Shown: piece by piece, positions 1-8,635 of the stretch
Position numbering within the stretch: position 1 is the stretch's first letter
Layout of the letters: each line of letters starts with the position of its first letter
Source: Neobacillus novalis NBRC 102450
GTDB lineage: Bacteria > Bacillota > Bacilli > Bacillales > Cytobacillaceae
Assembly: GCF_001591805.1 (NCBI RefSeq)
Contig: NZ_BCVP01000010.1
Location: forward strand, 124,001-188,000
DNA length: 64,000 nt
Direction: 5' to 3'
The notes under the pieces: generated by a model
Database searches by the model: none
Told to the model about the DNA's origin: nothing
The model's input: the letters and a program-made list of their open reading frames with translations, nothing else
Translations under genes and position numbers: made by a program

Positions 1-1146
1 GCTTCTTTTGGCACCTACAAAAAGTCTTTGATTAAACAAAATCAAGTTTTGAACGGTTCGATAAAGAACGGTGTCATATAAAATCGAATTGAAAATATAG
101 CGGTATTCCCGTTCAAACTCTTGGTTGTCATGAAGATTATACGTTTTCATAAATCTTCTTACTTGAGCGAGAATGCTTGTCAGCCTAATCCTTACTAAGC
201 CAGGGTCTGGAAAGGGATTTAATTGTAAAAACTCGTCATAAAGCCACTTTTTTATTTTTTCCAAAGCAAAGTTTGCTAGCATGTCGACCCATTCACGCTG
301 TTCTGGCGGCGTTAAAAAGGGATCGGTGTGAACCCAATCCGGCGGATCGTCAAACTCTACGATCTGCTGATATCCCTTGTAATAGGTGAGCTCGAGCATT
401 TTTCTAGTTTGTAAATATTTTTGATTTAAGTTAAGCGTTTGGGATTGCCCTTTGTGAATAACAATCGCCAGCGGGTCAGAAAACTCCTCCTCCCACCTTC
501 TCATCACTTTTTGGCACTGTTCCGTTATATTCGTACAAGTTTCTTGAAATAAAAGGATAACCATATCACTCAAAGGGAAAATCCCTTGAATGCTTTTGAA
601 TGGATATTCTGTTAAAAAAGAATGCAGCGTGTGAATCGTTTCATTACTTTCCGTTTGAAAAGCCGCAATGTGGTAGTTCTCTGCGCTAGCCGCCTGGGAG
701 AGAAATAAGGCTTCATAGGAAACTTCTTTATGATAATAGCTAGAATGGAAGCTTCCACCCGGACTATTTTTTGCAGTTAGTTTTCGTGAAGCTTTTTGAT
801 AGGCTGCTTTTACTTTGGTTGTTGAAAAAGGTTTTATCATCAGATCAAGTGCCTGCATGTCAATCGCCAAGCGCGCCTTTTCAAAGGTTGCTTCCGCACT
901 CGTTAACAATAAAACGGGGGTGTAAATCTGCATCAGCTCTCGAAAGGTTGACCACTCTTCTTTACTGATCATATCAAGTTCCATTAAGACCACATCAGGT
1001 GTTTCCTTCTCAAACAAAACGATAAATTCCTGATAATCCGTTGCCAAAAAAATGTTCGTCACTGGGATGGAAGAGGTTTTTAACAGCCATTTTAACCCCT
1101 CGCGCTCATTCAAATCCCGATCAGCAATCAGCCATTTCCCTTCCAT
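1..1146 (-). CDS. AraC/YesN-type response regulator, partial (C-terminus beyond left edge)
   Basis: Open reading frame of 382 codons that starts at ATG 1146 and runs off the left edge without a stop. Residues 1-125 form a receiver domain: the acidic patch (AD-R-D, residues 8-11), the Thr-Ser pair in LLLTS and the conserved Lys-Pro-Phe near residue 109 are all visible. At the usual phospho-acceptor place (residue 56, in VVLMELDM) the codon is Glu, not Asp. The remaining 250 residues resemble the long middle region of YesN-like regulators, which end in an AraC DNA-binding domain; that domain would lie outside the window, so the AraC assignment is inference from architecture. No partner histidine kinase is visible. 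Confidence 0.75.
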   Translation of the reverse strand, partial: MEGKWLIADRDLNEREGLKWLLKTSSIPVTNIFLATDYQEFIVLFEKETPDVVLMELDMISKEEWSTFRELMQIYTPVLLLTSAEATFEKARLAIDMQALDLMIKPFSTTKVKAAYQKASRKLTAKNSPGGSFHSSYYHKEVSYEALFLSQAASAENYHIAAFQTESNETIHTLHSFLTEYPFKSIQGIFPLSDMVILLFQETCTNITEQCQKVMRRWEEEFSDPLAIVIHKGQSQTLNLNQKYLQTRKMLELTYYKGYQQIVEFDDPPDWVHTDPFLTPPEQREWVDMLANFALEKIKKWLYDEFLQLNPFPDPGLVRIRLTSILAQVRRFMKTYNLHDNQEFEREYRYIFNSILYDTVLYRTVQNLILFNQRLFVGAKRS

Positions 1147-1256
1147 AAGGCCCACACCCCTTCCCTACAATTATACATAAAACGGCGAAACAGCACGATA
1201 CGAATGATTTCTTCCATAAGTGTAAACGATAAGAACAAAATCCGAGGAGTGAGCTC

Positions 1257-2321
1257 ATGCGCAAGAATTTTATTTTAGCAGTCATTATTGCCGCTTTCTA
1301 TCCCGTTAATTTAGTGTTTGCAAACACCCTTGAATGGAATGAACCGATTCGGGGCATTTACGTCAAAGCCGCAAATACAAGTGGCCCTCCGTTCAATCAA
1401 TTACTTAACCTTGTCAACCGGACCGACCTAAATGCAATGGTTATTGATATTAAGGATGACAATGGCAATCTCACGTTCAATCCTGGGATAAATTCACGGT
1501 ACTACGCTGCCAGTCGAGCCTATATTAATAATCCACGAAGCCTGATTCAGACGTTAAAGAAGAATCATATTTATCCGATCGCGAGAATGGTTGTTTTTAA
1601 GGACAAGGTCCTAGCAAATTCGAACCCTAACTGGACTTTTAAGAACGCGCAAGGGATTTGGCGGAGTTCCCGCGGTGATTCGTTTACAAACCCCTTTCAA
1701 AAAGAGGTTTGGGACTATAATATCGGGATGGCAATTGAAGCCGCCAACATTGGCTTTAAAGAAATCCAATTTGATTATGTCAGATTCCCTGAGAAGTTTG
1801 AATCGATTGAGGGGTCGCTTACCTACACTGGGAAAGGGAGCAATCGCGCTGCCGCCGTGACTGAATTCGTTAAATATGCAAAGAAAAAATTAAAGCCTTA
1901 TGGAGTGAAGATGTCTGTTGATACATTTGGAAATGCCACGGTGATTCCGGAAGCAAGTGGAATCGGACAAAATTTTTCCGAAATCGCTCGGCATGTGGAT
2001 GTGATTTCAGCAATGATCTATCCAAGTCATTGGACGGGCAGTTTCGGGATTGCCAAACCTGATTTAGAGCCCTATAGGCTAGTTGAGGAATATGCAAAGA
2101 TTGAAAATAATCGGTTGAAGAAATTACCCGCACCACCTACATCTAGGCCCTGGCTACAAGATTTCACCGCTGCCTGGCTTGGAAAAGGGAATTTTAAGGT
2201 GTACGGCAAACAAGAAATCGAAGATCAGATTCGCGGCTTGCATGCGCAGGGAATCAATGAATTTTTATTATGGAACGCCGCCAACAGCTATACAAAAAAC
2301 GTCGACTATACACCTTATTAA
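1257..2321 (+). CDS. Secreted DUF4015-family putative glycoside hydrolase
   Basis: The 354-residue product has a Sec signal peptide (residues 1-22, ending VFA) and then a single TIM-barrel-like domain of the DUF4015 (putative glycosyl hydrolase) type. Family hallmarks seen are the opening RGIYVKA, the MVIDIKDDNG strand, the acidic QFDYVRFP motif typical of GH18-like barrels, and the closing EFLLWNAANSY. The protein is probably exported and acts on a cell-wall or environmental polysaccharide; the substrate is unknown. It is monocistronic, with an AGGAG ribosome site before the ATG and a strong terminator right after the stop. Confidence 0.8.
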   Translation: MRKNFILAVIIAAFYPVNLVFANTLEWNEPIRGIYVKAANTSGPPFNQLLNLVNRTDLNAMVIDIKDDNGNLTFNPGINSRYYAASRAYINNPRSLIQTLKKNHIYPIARMVVFKDKVLANSNPNWTFKNAQGIWRSSRGDSFTNPFQKEVWDYNIGMAIEAANIGFKEIQFDYVRFPEKFESIEGSLTYTGKGSNRAAAVTEFVKYAKKKLKPYGVKMSVDTFGNATVIPEASGIGQNFSEIARHVDVISAMIYPSHWTGSFGIAKPDLEPYRLVEEYAKIENNRLKKLPAPPTSRPWLQDFTAAWLGKGNFKVYGKQEIEDQIRGLHAQGINEFLLWNAANSYTKNVDYTPY

Positions 2322-2324
2322 TAG

Positions 2325-2365
2325 AAAGGCCAAATACACAATTGATGAATATTTGGCCTTTTTTC
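2325..2365 (+). terminator. Rho-independent terminator
   Basis: A 12-bp inverted repeat (AAAGGCCAAATA / TATTTGGCCTTT) is followed by a T-run. It lies directly after the glycosidase-like gene. Confidence 0.85.
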
Positions 2366-2394
2366 TTGATTCGGCTGGTGGAGAATAAGAGTTT

Positions 2395-2796
2395 CTAGGC
2401 TTTCGGTTGTCGCCCAGAGAAAATGATCCCGAAAATAACACCGAAAAGCACCATCAAAAAATGGATGGTTCCCGTTGAAAGTGAAAGAAACTTGACAGTC
2501 ATCCCATACCCATCATGAACCAGGCTAAATAGAAGCCGGTGGAGCATAGGCTGGTAAACAAGGAAATAAGGAATCAGGATAAGTGGAACTGCCCGCCAAT
2601 TATGACCAATCAAATATTTGGTGAGTAGAAAATAAATAATCGCAAACAAAAAGCCAAACCCGTAAACAAACCAGTTAATATATTGCATGGCACGACCCGG
2701 AGAATCCAAAAACGCCAAAACATTTATATAAACAACCCAAAAAAGCGCAAATAAAACACCAAGCCCCTGTGACCTAACAAAAAACCTCAACTTCAA
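2395..2796 (-). CDS. Small integral membrane protein, function unknown
   Basis: The 133-residue protein has about four hydrophobic membrane segments (residues ~10-30, 40-62, 72-92 and 108-126) and short charged tails. I recognise no catalytic motif or named family. The ATG is preceded by GGGAGG. It is convergent with the glycosidase-like gene and stands alone, so context gives no clue. Coding is supported by the consistent membrane topology and the ribosome site; function cannot be assigned. Confidence 0.6.
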   Translation of the reverse strand: MKLRFFVRSQGLGVLFALFWVVYINVLAFLDSPGRAMQYINWFVYGFGFLFAIIYFLLTKYLIGHNWRAVPLILIPYFLVYQPMLHRLLFSLVHDGYGMTVKFLSLSTGTIHFLMVLFGVIFGIIFSGRQPKA

Positions 2797-2835
2797 ACCT
2801 CCCTACACAATAGGAAATAATTTTACCACAACATG

Positions 2836-2848
2836 GGTGTCAGGCACC
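2836..2848. repeat. GGTGYCWGRCACC dispersed palindrome, copy 1
   Basis: A 13-bp near-palindrome, GGTGTCAGGCACC, in the gap between the membrane-protein gene and TerD. Identical or reverse-complement copies occur at 6172-6184 and 9960-9972. Confidence 0.7.
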
Positions 2849-2907
2849 ACAAAAAGACATTTGTCCACGTGGAGAGGACACTAAAAAAAGGAAATAATCT
2901 TCAGAAA

Positions 2908-2955
2908 GAAAAAAAAGACAGGCGGGTTGTCAACGGCCTGTCTGTCCTTTTTTAC
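2908..2955 (-). terminator. Rho-independent terminator after terD-like gene
   Basis: An 8-bp stem (AGACAGGC / GCCTGTCT) has A/T tracts on both sides, so it can work for either strand. On the minus strand it follows the TerD stop codon by some 30 bases. Confidence 0.75.
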
Positions 2956-2974
2956 CTATTTTTTTGTGTGCCGA

Positions 2975-3556
2975 TTAGCCTACGTTTAGGCCGAAGTCTG
3001 TGGCGATGCGGCCAAGGCCGCCTTGGTAGCCCGAACCGACTGCAGAGAATTTCCACTCGCCGTTGTGGCGGTATAGTTCCCCAACGATGATGGCAGTCTC
3101 AACAGAAAAATCTTCTCCCAAATCGTAACGAATGATTTCTTGATTGGTATCTTCGTTTACAATTCGGCAAAATGCATTCGACACTTGTCCAAAGTTTTGG
3201 CTCCGTGCTTCAGCATCATGAATCGTAATGACGAACGAAATTTTTTCCACCTGAGCAGGAACAGCACTTAAGCTAACTTTTACCTGCTCATCATCGCCTT
3301 CCCCTTCACCCGTGCGGTTATCACCTGTATGTAATACGGAACCATTTCCGCCTTCAAGCTGATTATAGAAAATAAAATCACGGTCTGAAGCACATTTTCC
3401 ATTTGCATCTAGTAAAAACACACTTGCATCTAAATCGAAATCGTTGCCGCCATCATAGCGATTCGTGTCCCAGCCAAGACCAACAACGACCTTCGACAAA
3501 CCTGGATTCGTTTTCGTTAAATCTACCTTTTGACCTTTAGACAATGAGATTGCCAT
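2975..3556 (-). CDS. TerD family protein (general stress protein 16U-like)
   Basis: At 193 residues this is the normal length for a single TerD domain. Typical features are the N-terminal SKGQKVDLTK, the GLGWDTN motif, the acidic DLDASVFLLD stretch with its calcium-binding type aspartates, FIFYNQ, the GEGEGDDE loop and the closing FGLNVG. Such proteins (YceD/YceE in B. subtilis) belong to general and envelope stress regulons and are linked to tellurite resistance; they bind Ca2+. Here it is a lone gene, not part of a yceCDE-like cluster. It ends in a terminator, and a sigma-B-like promoter may lie upstream. Confidence 0.9.
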   Translation of the reverse strand: MAISLSKGQKVDLTKTNPGLSKVVVGLGWDTNRYDGGNDFDLDASVFLLDANGKCASDRDFIFYNQLEGGNGSVLHTGDNRTGEGEGDDEQVKVSLSAVPAQVEKISFVITIHDAEARSQNFGQVSNAFCRIVNEDTNQEIIRYDLGEDFSVETAIIVGELYRHNGEWKFSAVGSGYQGGLGRIATDFGLNVG

Positions 3557-3882
3557 AAAAACACCCTTTCGAATTTTACTTTTTTATGTAACTTTCTAAT
3601 AAAATAGAAAGCCAATAACAAAATAGACCCACATTACTGATTATAGACTAAAAAATAAATCAAATCCTAAAATTACAATACCTTCTTAAGTGTACAAAAA
3701 CCAGCAATATTTTGCTACCATTATATTCATGATTATCCTGCCATTTCATCGCCAATTAGGTTAAGAGTAGAGAAATTTGGTTAAATTAAGAAAGTCAAAC
3801 TTCGAATATGATAGTTGTGCTATAATGAACTATTAGCAAAACGGGTTTACCGTTTATATTAAGCAGGGAGCGATTCTTTCAG
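3557..3882. other. Divergent intergenic region between TerD and GIY-YIG genes
   Basis: This AT-rich 326-base gap has no reading frame worth calling. It holds the candidate stress promoter for the TerD gene and, on the plus strand at 3818-3826, an extended -10 element (TG-N-TATAAT) about 57 bases before the GIY-YIG start codon. I see nothing else in it. Confidence 0.6.
3678..3701 (-). promoter_or_regulatory. Candidate sigma-B-type promoter for the TerD gene
   Basis: On the minus strand GTTTTT is followed after 12 bases by AGGTAT, close to the general-stress consensus GTTTAA/GGGTAT, 120 bases before the TerD start. The match is imperfect; support comes mainly from the known stress control of TerD homologues. 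Confidence 0.35.
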
Positions 3883-4257
3883 ATGATAAAAATTGAAATA
3901 CCTAATCCGGATATCGTGATTACGAAAAAGAACCAAGTTGGCGAAAAGGTTGAAGCACCGCTAAGCAGTGAATATGGCTTTACAGATTATCATAAGATTC
4001 CAAGGGATAAAGGCGGAATCATCTTATTTTTCAATGCGGATGACGAATTAATGTATGTGGGCAAAGCCAGAAAATTAAGACCAAGGGTAAAGCGGCATTT
4101 TGAAGATACTGTTTCCCCCATTAAATCGTATCGAGATGAAGTTTACAAGATTGCCGTCATTGTTGTCGATAATCCGATGGAGCGAGAAATATACGAAACC
4201 TATGCGATTAATACGCTTCATGCAAAATACAATGTGGACAAGGTTTTCTATAAGTAA
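3883..4257 (+). CDS. GIY-YIG domain nuclease-like protein
   Basis: A 124-residue protein with one GIY-YIG domain (residues ~45-124). The GIY-like strand is GGIILFF and the YIG-like strand is MYVGKA, followed by the conserved Arg/Lys helix (KLRPRVKRHF) and a late Glu (MEREIYE). Short stand-alone GIY-YIG proteins of this kind are common in Bacillaceae; their role is unclear but nuclease chemistry is expected. The GIY tyrosine position is Phe here, so activity is not certain. The gene is monocistronic with its own promoter and a strong terminator. Confidence 0.75.
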   Translation: MIKIEIPNPDIVITKKNQVGEKVEAPLSSEYGFTDYHKIPRDKGGIILFFNADDELMYVGKARKLRPRVKRHFEDTVSPIKSYRDEVYKIAVIVVDNPMEREIYETYAINTLHAKYNVDKVFYK

Positions 4258-4267
4258 TTCACTATAG

Positions 4268-4318
4268 TGACAAGCGCAGGTACGATTCTTCGAAACCCTG
4301 CGCTTGTCATTTTTTTTA
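4268..4318 (+). terminator. Rho-independent terminator
   Basis: A 13-bp perfect stem (TGACAAGCGCAGG / CCTGCGCTTGTCA) is followed by eight T residues, after the GIY-YIG gene. Confidence 0.9.
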
Positions 4319-5344
4319 ACTGATATCAGCTATTTTAAGAATCATTTCTTTTTCAATATGACTCGCGCGAATGCCAAATTGCGGCTTCAAAGGTTCTACT
4401 TTTTCATCCAATAAAATCTTAATCGCGAGGTAAGGAATATTGATGCCAGAGAGACAACTTACGTGCATTCCCCCGCTCATGCGCGGATTGATTTCCAGCA
4501 GCTTCGGCACACCATTGTTATATTTCACCTGGATATTGAAAATATAGGGCAATCGATATTCTTGATGAAACCTGTGTGCCAATTCGATTAGCTCCATGCT
4601 TTCAACAAGCTCCCGCACCCTTCCGTCCCCCTTCATCCTTGGAATGGCAGCCAGCAGTTCCTCACTCGAAGCAAGGCAATCAATACTATATTCCCTGCCC
4701 TCTAGATACTCCAGAACCATTAGATAGGGAAAGGTTTCCTGCTGAGCTAATATTTCACAAGCATAGCTGTAGGGAATTCGATAACCAACCCCATGATGAA
4801 AAAGCTGATTGATTGACTCGATCTCGTCCTTAATCACCCGAAAGCCGTTTGCCCCTTCACCAACCACAGGCTTGAAACAAACGTTATGGCCTTTTTCCTT
4901 AAGTTGCGTGTAAGCCTTTTTAAAATCCCTGACCGTATTGACAACAAAGTAGTCAGGAAGGGAAAAGATTTGCGGTCCATTTGATAACACTTGGTACGCG
5001 GCTGCTTTATTATCCATCGTCTCCATCAGTTCAGCATCAGGGCAAACCAACACCTTGACACCAAGTGCTTCAAATTCCGCAAGCCGTTTAGAAATTAGCA
5101 CATTTTCTTTCCGGGGTATGAAAATGTCGATACCGTACGTTTGGCAAAAATCAAGACAAAACGCTATATAGTCATGGCCAGATACATCGGGTTCCACGAA
5201 TGCGAAATCACAATTTTGTAAATAAAGCGCATCTTTATTCGGATGTGATCCATAGATGATAAATTTCCGCCTATCTTCATTAGCCCGAATCCTATCAATG
5301 TAATGCGAAACTGTTGTAAACCAGCGGTTAAACCAAATCTTCAT
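4316..5344 (-). CDS. ATP-grasp domain protein (carbamoyl-phosphate synthase-like fold)
   Basis: The 342-residue protein has an N-terminal preATP-grasp domain (residues ~1-110) and an ATP-grasp domain. The latter shows a CFKPVVGEGANGF nucleotide-binding strand/loop, an LEYLEGREYSID strand and the metal-binding LEINPRMSGG motif near residue 290. Such enzymes join a carboxylate to an amine or thiol through an acyl-phosphate. The substrate cannot be read from the sequence, and the lone gene has no biosynthetic neighbours. It is convergent with the GIY-YIG gene, whose terminator abuts its stop codon. Confidence 0.8.
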   Translation of the reverse strand: MKIWFNRWFTTVSHYIDRIRANEDRRKFIIYGSHPNKDALYLQNCDFAFVEPDVSGHDYIAFCLDFCQTYGIDIFIPRKENVLISKRLAEFEALGVKVLVCPDAELMETMDNKAAAYQVLSNGPQIFSLPDYFVVNTVRDFKKAYTQLKEKGHNVCFKPVVGEGANGFRVIKDEIESINQLFHHGVGYRIPYSYACEILAQQETFPYLMVLEYLEGREYSIDCLASSEELLAAIPRMKGDGRVRELVESMELIELAHRFHQEYRLPYIFNIQVKYNNGVPKLLEINPRMSGGMHVSCLSGINIPYLAIKILLDEKVEPLKPQFGIRASHIEKEMILKIADIS

Positions 5345-5444
5345 TTTTATCCTCTTTCATGTTGTAGTTCAGACCTTTCCCATTATGCGCCAACTTGAAT
5401 CATTTTATAATCCAAAATTGGTAGAAAAGTGATATTGTTCAATT

Positions 5445-5480
5445 AAAAAACCGTTCCTGCATGAGCAGAAACGGTTTTTT
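5445..5480 (-). terminator. Rho-independent terminator
   Basis: An inverted repeat AAACCGTT(T/C)CTGC with a 4-base loop has A/T tracts on both sides. It lies downstream of the flavodoxin gene on the minus strand. Confidence 0.8.
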
Positions 5481-5528
5481 AAAAGATATCCCATGGCCTT
5501 GTTAACCTATCATTCCAGAAAAAGTCCC

Positions 5529-6023
5529 TTAAACCATAGTTTTCAGATTATTCAACTTTGATGTAAACTCCATTATCGCCTCAATATCTAACATTGATTG
5601 ATCGGCGGTAATATTGTCTACTTTTTTGACAACCTGCCGTTCAAAAAAGTTCATTTTTGAAACGAGAAATTCCCCGCCGAACAAGCCCATGGCAACGGAG
5701 TTCTTGCGCAATTCTTGCGGAAATGCATGGTTAAATTGCTCAATAGCAAGCTCGCCTCCACGCATACAACAAAGAAAAAGTCCTAATTCTTTCTCCATCA
5801 ATTCATCATGGTTCTGTTTAATAAACTGTTTTATTCTTCGTTGGATTTGTCCGGCATGAATCGAACCACCAATGATAACGGCATCAAAATTTCTGAGATC
5901 AAACATCGTTTTCTCTCGCTTCAAATCTACCGTTAATACCTCCCCTTCAAGGGTCTCGCAAATTAATCCTACCGCTTTTTCTGTAGTCCCATGCGATGAG
6001 CAATAAACAATTAATGTTTTCAT
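5529..6023 (-). CDS. Flavodoxin-domain protein (HemG/menaquinone-dependent protoporphyrinogen oxidase-like)
   Basis: A 164-residue flavodoxin fold. The FMN phosphate loop is YCSSHGTTEKA at residues 8-18, and the second strand and 50s loop (AVIIGGSIHAGQIQRRI) match the Flavodoxin_5 group that contains HemG. In HemG these proteins pass electrons to quinone during haem synthesis; many Bacillus paralogues are uncharacterised, so a specific reaction is not claimed. The start has an AGAGGGG ribosome site. It is monocistronic with a terminator. Confidence 0.75.
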   Translation of the reverse strand: MKTLIVYCSSHGTTEKAVGLICETLEGEVLTVDLKREKTMFDLRNFDAVIIGGSIHAGQIQRRIKQFIKQNHDELMEKELGLFLCCMRGGELAIEQFNHAFPQELRKNSVAMGLFGGEFLVSKMNFFERQVVKKVDNITADQSMLDIEAIMEFTSKLNNLKTMV

Positions 6024-6171
6024 GTCACTACCCCTCTCCGTTAATTCACAAAAAAACCAACCGTAGTTACTTATGAAAAGGCTAGGATGTGAATATAAGT
6101 TAATTCTATTATAAAGCCAATTGTTGCCAAAACGAGTTAAAATATTGGCAATATTATTACAAATTACCCAG

Positions 6172-6184
6172 GGTGTCAGGCACC
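6172..6184. repeat. GGTGYCWGRCACC dispersed palindrome, copy 2
   Basis: Same 13-bp sequence and orientation as the copy at 2836, between the flavodoxin gene and the esterase gene. Confidence 0.7.
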
Positions 6185-6201
6185 AAATGAACTTAACATT
6201 A

Positions 6202-7113
6202 TCAACCCCTGAATGTCCCCTTTACAAAATCCCCAATCTCCTTAATTGCCTTTCTCGCTTCTGGTAAAAAATCACCGCTCATTTGCCAAACATGCCACAT
6301 CCCCTCCCAAACTTTCAGCTTCACCAAAACCCCAGCATTGCGGGCCGCGGCAGCAAGCATTTCAGCATCACTTTGCAGGATTTCGTGGCTGCCAACCTGG
6401 ATGAACAACGGTGGGAGGCCGGTTAAATCGGCAAACACCGGTGAAATCAACGGGTGATCAAGTGCTTCGTCTCTGGCATACATACGGGCTGTTTTCCTCA
6501 CACCGTCCAAGTTCAAATACGGATCGACACTTCCGTTTCTTTGGTAACTTTGCCCGCTGCTTGTTAAATCTACCCATGGTGAAAGACAGACAAGCGCTGC
6601 CGGAAGCGGTTCATTCTGATCCCTTAACACCAAAGCAGTGGCTATACTCAATCCGCCGCCAGCAGAGTCCCCGGCAAAAATTATTTTGCTGGAATGGTAA
6701 CCCTGCCCAAGCAGCCAGCGATAAACAAGGACAGCATCTTCAATCGCAGCCGGAAAAGGATGTTCAGGCGCGAGCCGGTAGTCCAGTGCAAGCACCTTTA
6801 CCCCCGCCGCTTTGCCAATCCCAGCAGCCAGCGTTCGATGTGTTTGGACGGAGCAATAGCCATAGCCGCCGCCATGGAGGTAAAGAATCACCTTGTCATC
6901 CAGCGAGTCACGATAGGAAAGCCACTCTGCGTAGATTCCCTCGATTTGAAGCGGCTCAACCAGGCAGTTTTCCGGCATCCTTAATCTTTTTGAAGCAGTA
7001 TCCAGTTTTTTCCGCCTTTCCGCTATCCCTCTTTTTTCCAAACTCTTACCGCCCACGCTCTTAGCCGTAAGTTTAATTGCTTTTTCTAAAAAATAACCTT
7101 TGAAACTCAGCAT
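6202..7113 (-). CDS. Alpha/beta hydrolase of the hormone-sensitive-lipase family
   Basis: The oxyanion-hole motif HGGGYGY, the nucleophile elbow GDSAGGG (catalytic Ser), the Asp in DHPLISPVF and the His in GMWHVW give a full HSL-type esterase triad. The fold is cytoplasmic and lacks a signal peptide. I place the start at ATG 7113 (303 residues) because AAAGGGAG lies 9 bases before it; the frame is open further upstream to 7155. The likely role is hydrolysis of short-chain acyl esters, substrate unknown. It stands alone. Confidence 0.85.
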   Translation of the reverse strand: MLSFKGYFLEKAIKLTAKSVGGKSLEKRGIAERRKKLDTASKRLRMPENCLVEPLQIEGIYAEWLSYRDSLDDKVILYLHGGGYGYCSVQTHRTLAAGIGKAAGVKVLALDYRLAPEHPFPAAIEDAVLVYRWLLGQGYHSSKIIFAGDSAGGGLSIATALVLRDQNEPLPAALVCLSPWVDLTSSGQSYQRNGSVDPYLNLDGVRKTARMYARDEALDHPLISPVFADLTGLPPLFIQVGSHEILQSDAEMLAAAARNAGVLVKLKVWEGMWHVWQMSGDFLPEARKAIKEIGDFVKGTFRG

Positions 7114-7309
7114 GACCCCCATCTCCCTTTCAATCTTTGATTCCATTATTTTCATTATACTGAAAAAATCATTTTTACAAATAACTGCCAGTCAAAAATT
7201 CTACGTTATTTATTGAAATTTCAAGATACTTGTAAACATTCTGTAACAATTTGTCCATTGCCTATTGTACAATTGAGGTAACCGAAAAACGTAACATGGA
7301 GGTTTTTTC

Positions 7310-8620
7310 GTGAAGCGTCTTACCGATCATCTCATTATTATTTCTTTTGATTGTCTATCAGCCTTAGACTTCCCGATTCTAAAAGACTTACCTCATTTTC
7401 AAACCCTATTGAAAAAAGGGGCATACGTCGAAAATGTCGAAACGATTTATCCATCTGTCACCTATCCTTGTCATGCGACGATTGTAACTGGAAATTATCC
7501 GAACCGGCACGGGGTCATCAATAACACCTTGCTTCAGCCTGGCAGGCTTTCGCCGGATTGGAATTGGTACCGTGCTTGCATACACGGCACAACATTATAT
7601 GATGAGGCGAAAAAGTCCAATTTGACAACCGCTGCTTTGTTATGGCCAGTAACCGCCAAGGCGAAGAACATAGACTATAATATGCCGGAGATTTTTGCTA
7701 ATCGCCCTTGGCAAAATCAGATCCTTGTTTCACTTATGAACGGTACCCCCGGCTACCAATTGGAGCTTAATAACCGCTACGGTCATATCCGCAACGGTTT
7801 GAATCAGCCGGAGCTGGATGACTTTGTTTTAGCATCCACTGTCCACACCATTAAAACAAAGAAACCGAATTTATTGCTGGCCCACTTTACCGATTTGGAT
7901 ACCCAGCGCCATTATCATGGTTTTTCAACTGAGGAAGCGATCACCGCAATCCATCGCCACAACGAGCGGCTGGGGAAAATCATGGAAGCCTTGAAGGATA
8001 GCGGACTCGAGGAAAACTCAACAGTAGTCGTGTTGGGTGACCATAGTGCCCTCGATGAAAATAAAGCAATCAACCTGAATGTCCTTTTACATAAACAAGA
8101 GCTCATTATAACCAACACCAACTCTAAGCTCATTAATTGGAAGGCTTATTGTAAAAGTTGCGATGGCTCTGCATATATTTACATGAAAGACAAACGCGAC
8201 ATCGCGGCATTTAACGAAGTGAAACTTCTGGTAGATTCTTTGCTCCAGGACCCTGATTCGGGAATTGAAAAGGTATTGACCGGTGCCCAAGCAGCAGAAA
8301 AAGGAGCAGACGGTACTTGTGCCTTTATGCTCGAGGCCAGGAAGGGTTATTACTTTTTAGAAGACTTTGAAGGGGAGTATCTCAAAACCATTTCGCAGGA
8401 GGATGTCACCGCAGATAAAAAGTACACCTTAGCCTGCCATGGATATTCACCTGAGAAAGAAAATTACGGCACGATTTTGATGGCAGCAGGCTGCGGGATT
8501 AACCCGATTACGCTGCCCAGTATTCGGCTGATTGATGAAGGACCGACCTTTGCAAGGCTTCTTGGTGTCAGCCTGGGGAATACAGACGGCTGTGTGATTG
8601 AAGAACTATTAAAAAAATAA
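7310..8620 (+). CDS. Alkaline phosphatase superfamily phosphodiesterase/nucleotide pyrophosphatase
   Basis: The 436-residue protein belongs to the type I phosphodiesterase/nucleotide pyrophosphatase branch. Metal-ligand and nucleophile landmarks are ISFDCLSA near the N-terminus, the catalytic Thr in YPSVTYPCHATIVTG, DLDTQRH, LGDHS and the late HGY. No signal peptide is present, so it probably acts in the cytoplasm. The GTG start follows GGAGG. It sits 15 bases upstream of a UMF1-type transporter and is almost certainly co-transcribed with it, which suggests uptake and hydrolysis, or hydrolysis and export, of one phosphate-containing compound. Substrate not determined. Confidence 0.85.
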   Translation: MKRLTDHLIIISFDCLSALDFPILKDLPHFQTLLKKGAYVENVETIYPSVTYPCHATIVTGNYPNRHGVINNTLLQPGRLSPDWNWYRACIHGTTLYDEAKKSNLTTAALLWPVTAKAKNIDYNMPEIFANRPWQNQILVSLMNGTPGYQLELNNRYGHIRNGLNQPELDDFVLASTVHTIKTKKPNLLLAHFTDLDTQRHYHGFSTEEAITAIHRHNERLGKIMEALKDSGLEENSTVVVLGDHSALDENKAINLNVLLHKQELIITNTNSKLINWKAYCKSCDGSAYIYMKDKRDIAAFNEVKLLVDSLLQDPDSGIEKVLTGAQAAEKGADGTCAFMLEARKGYYFLEDFEGEYLKTISQEDVTADKKYTLACHGYSPEKENYGTILMAAGCGINPITLPSIRLIDEGPTFARLLGVSLGNTDGCVIEELLKK

Positions 8621-8635
8621 AAAGGGGGAACTAGA

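Noticed and set aside
6411..7064. A 217-codon frame antisense to the esterase gene
   Set aside because: It lies wholly within the esterase gene on the other strand, has no ribosome site and an improbable composition; it is a shadow of the GC-richer coding sequence.
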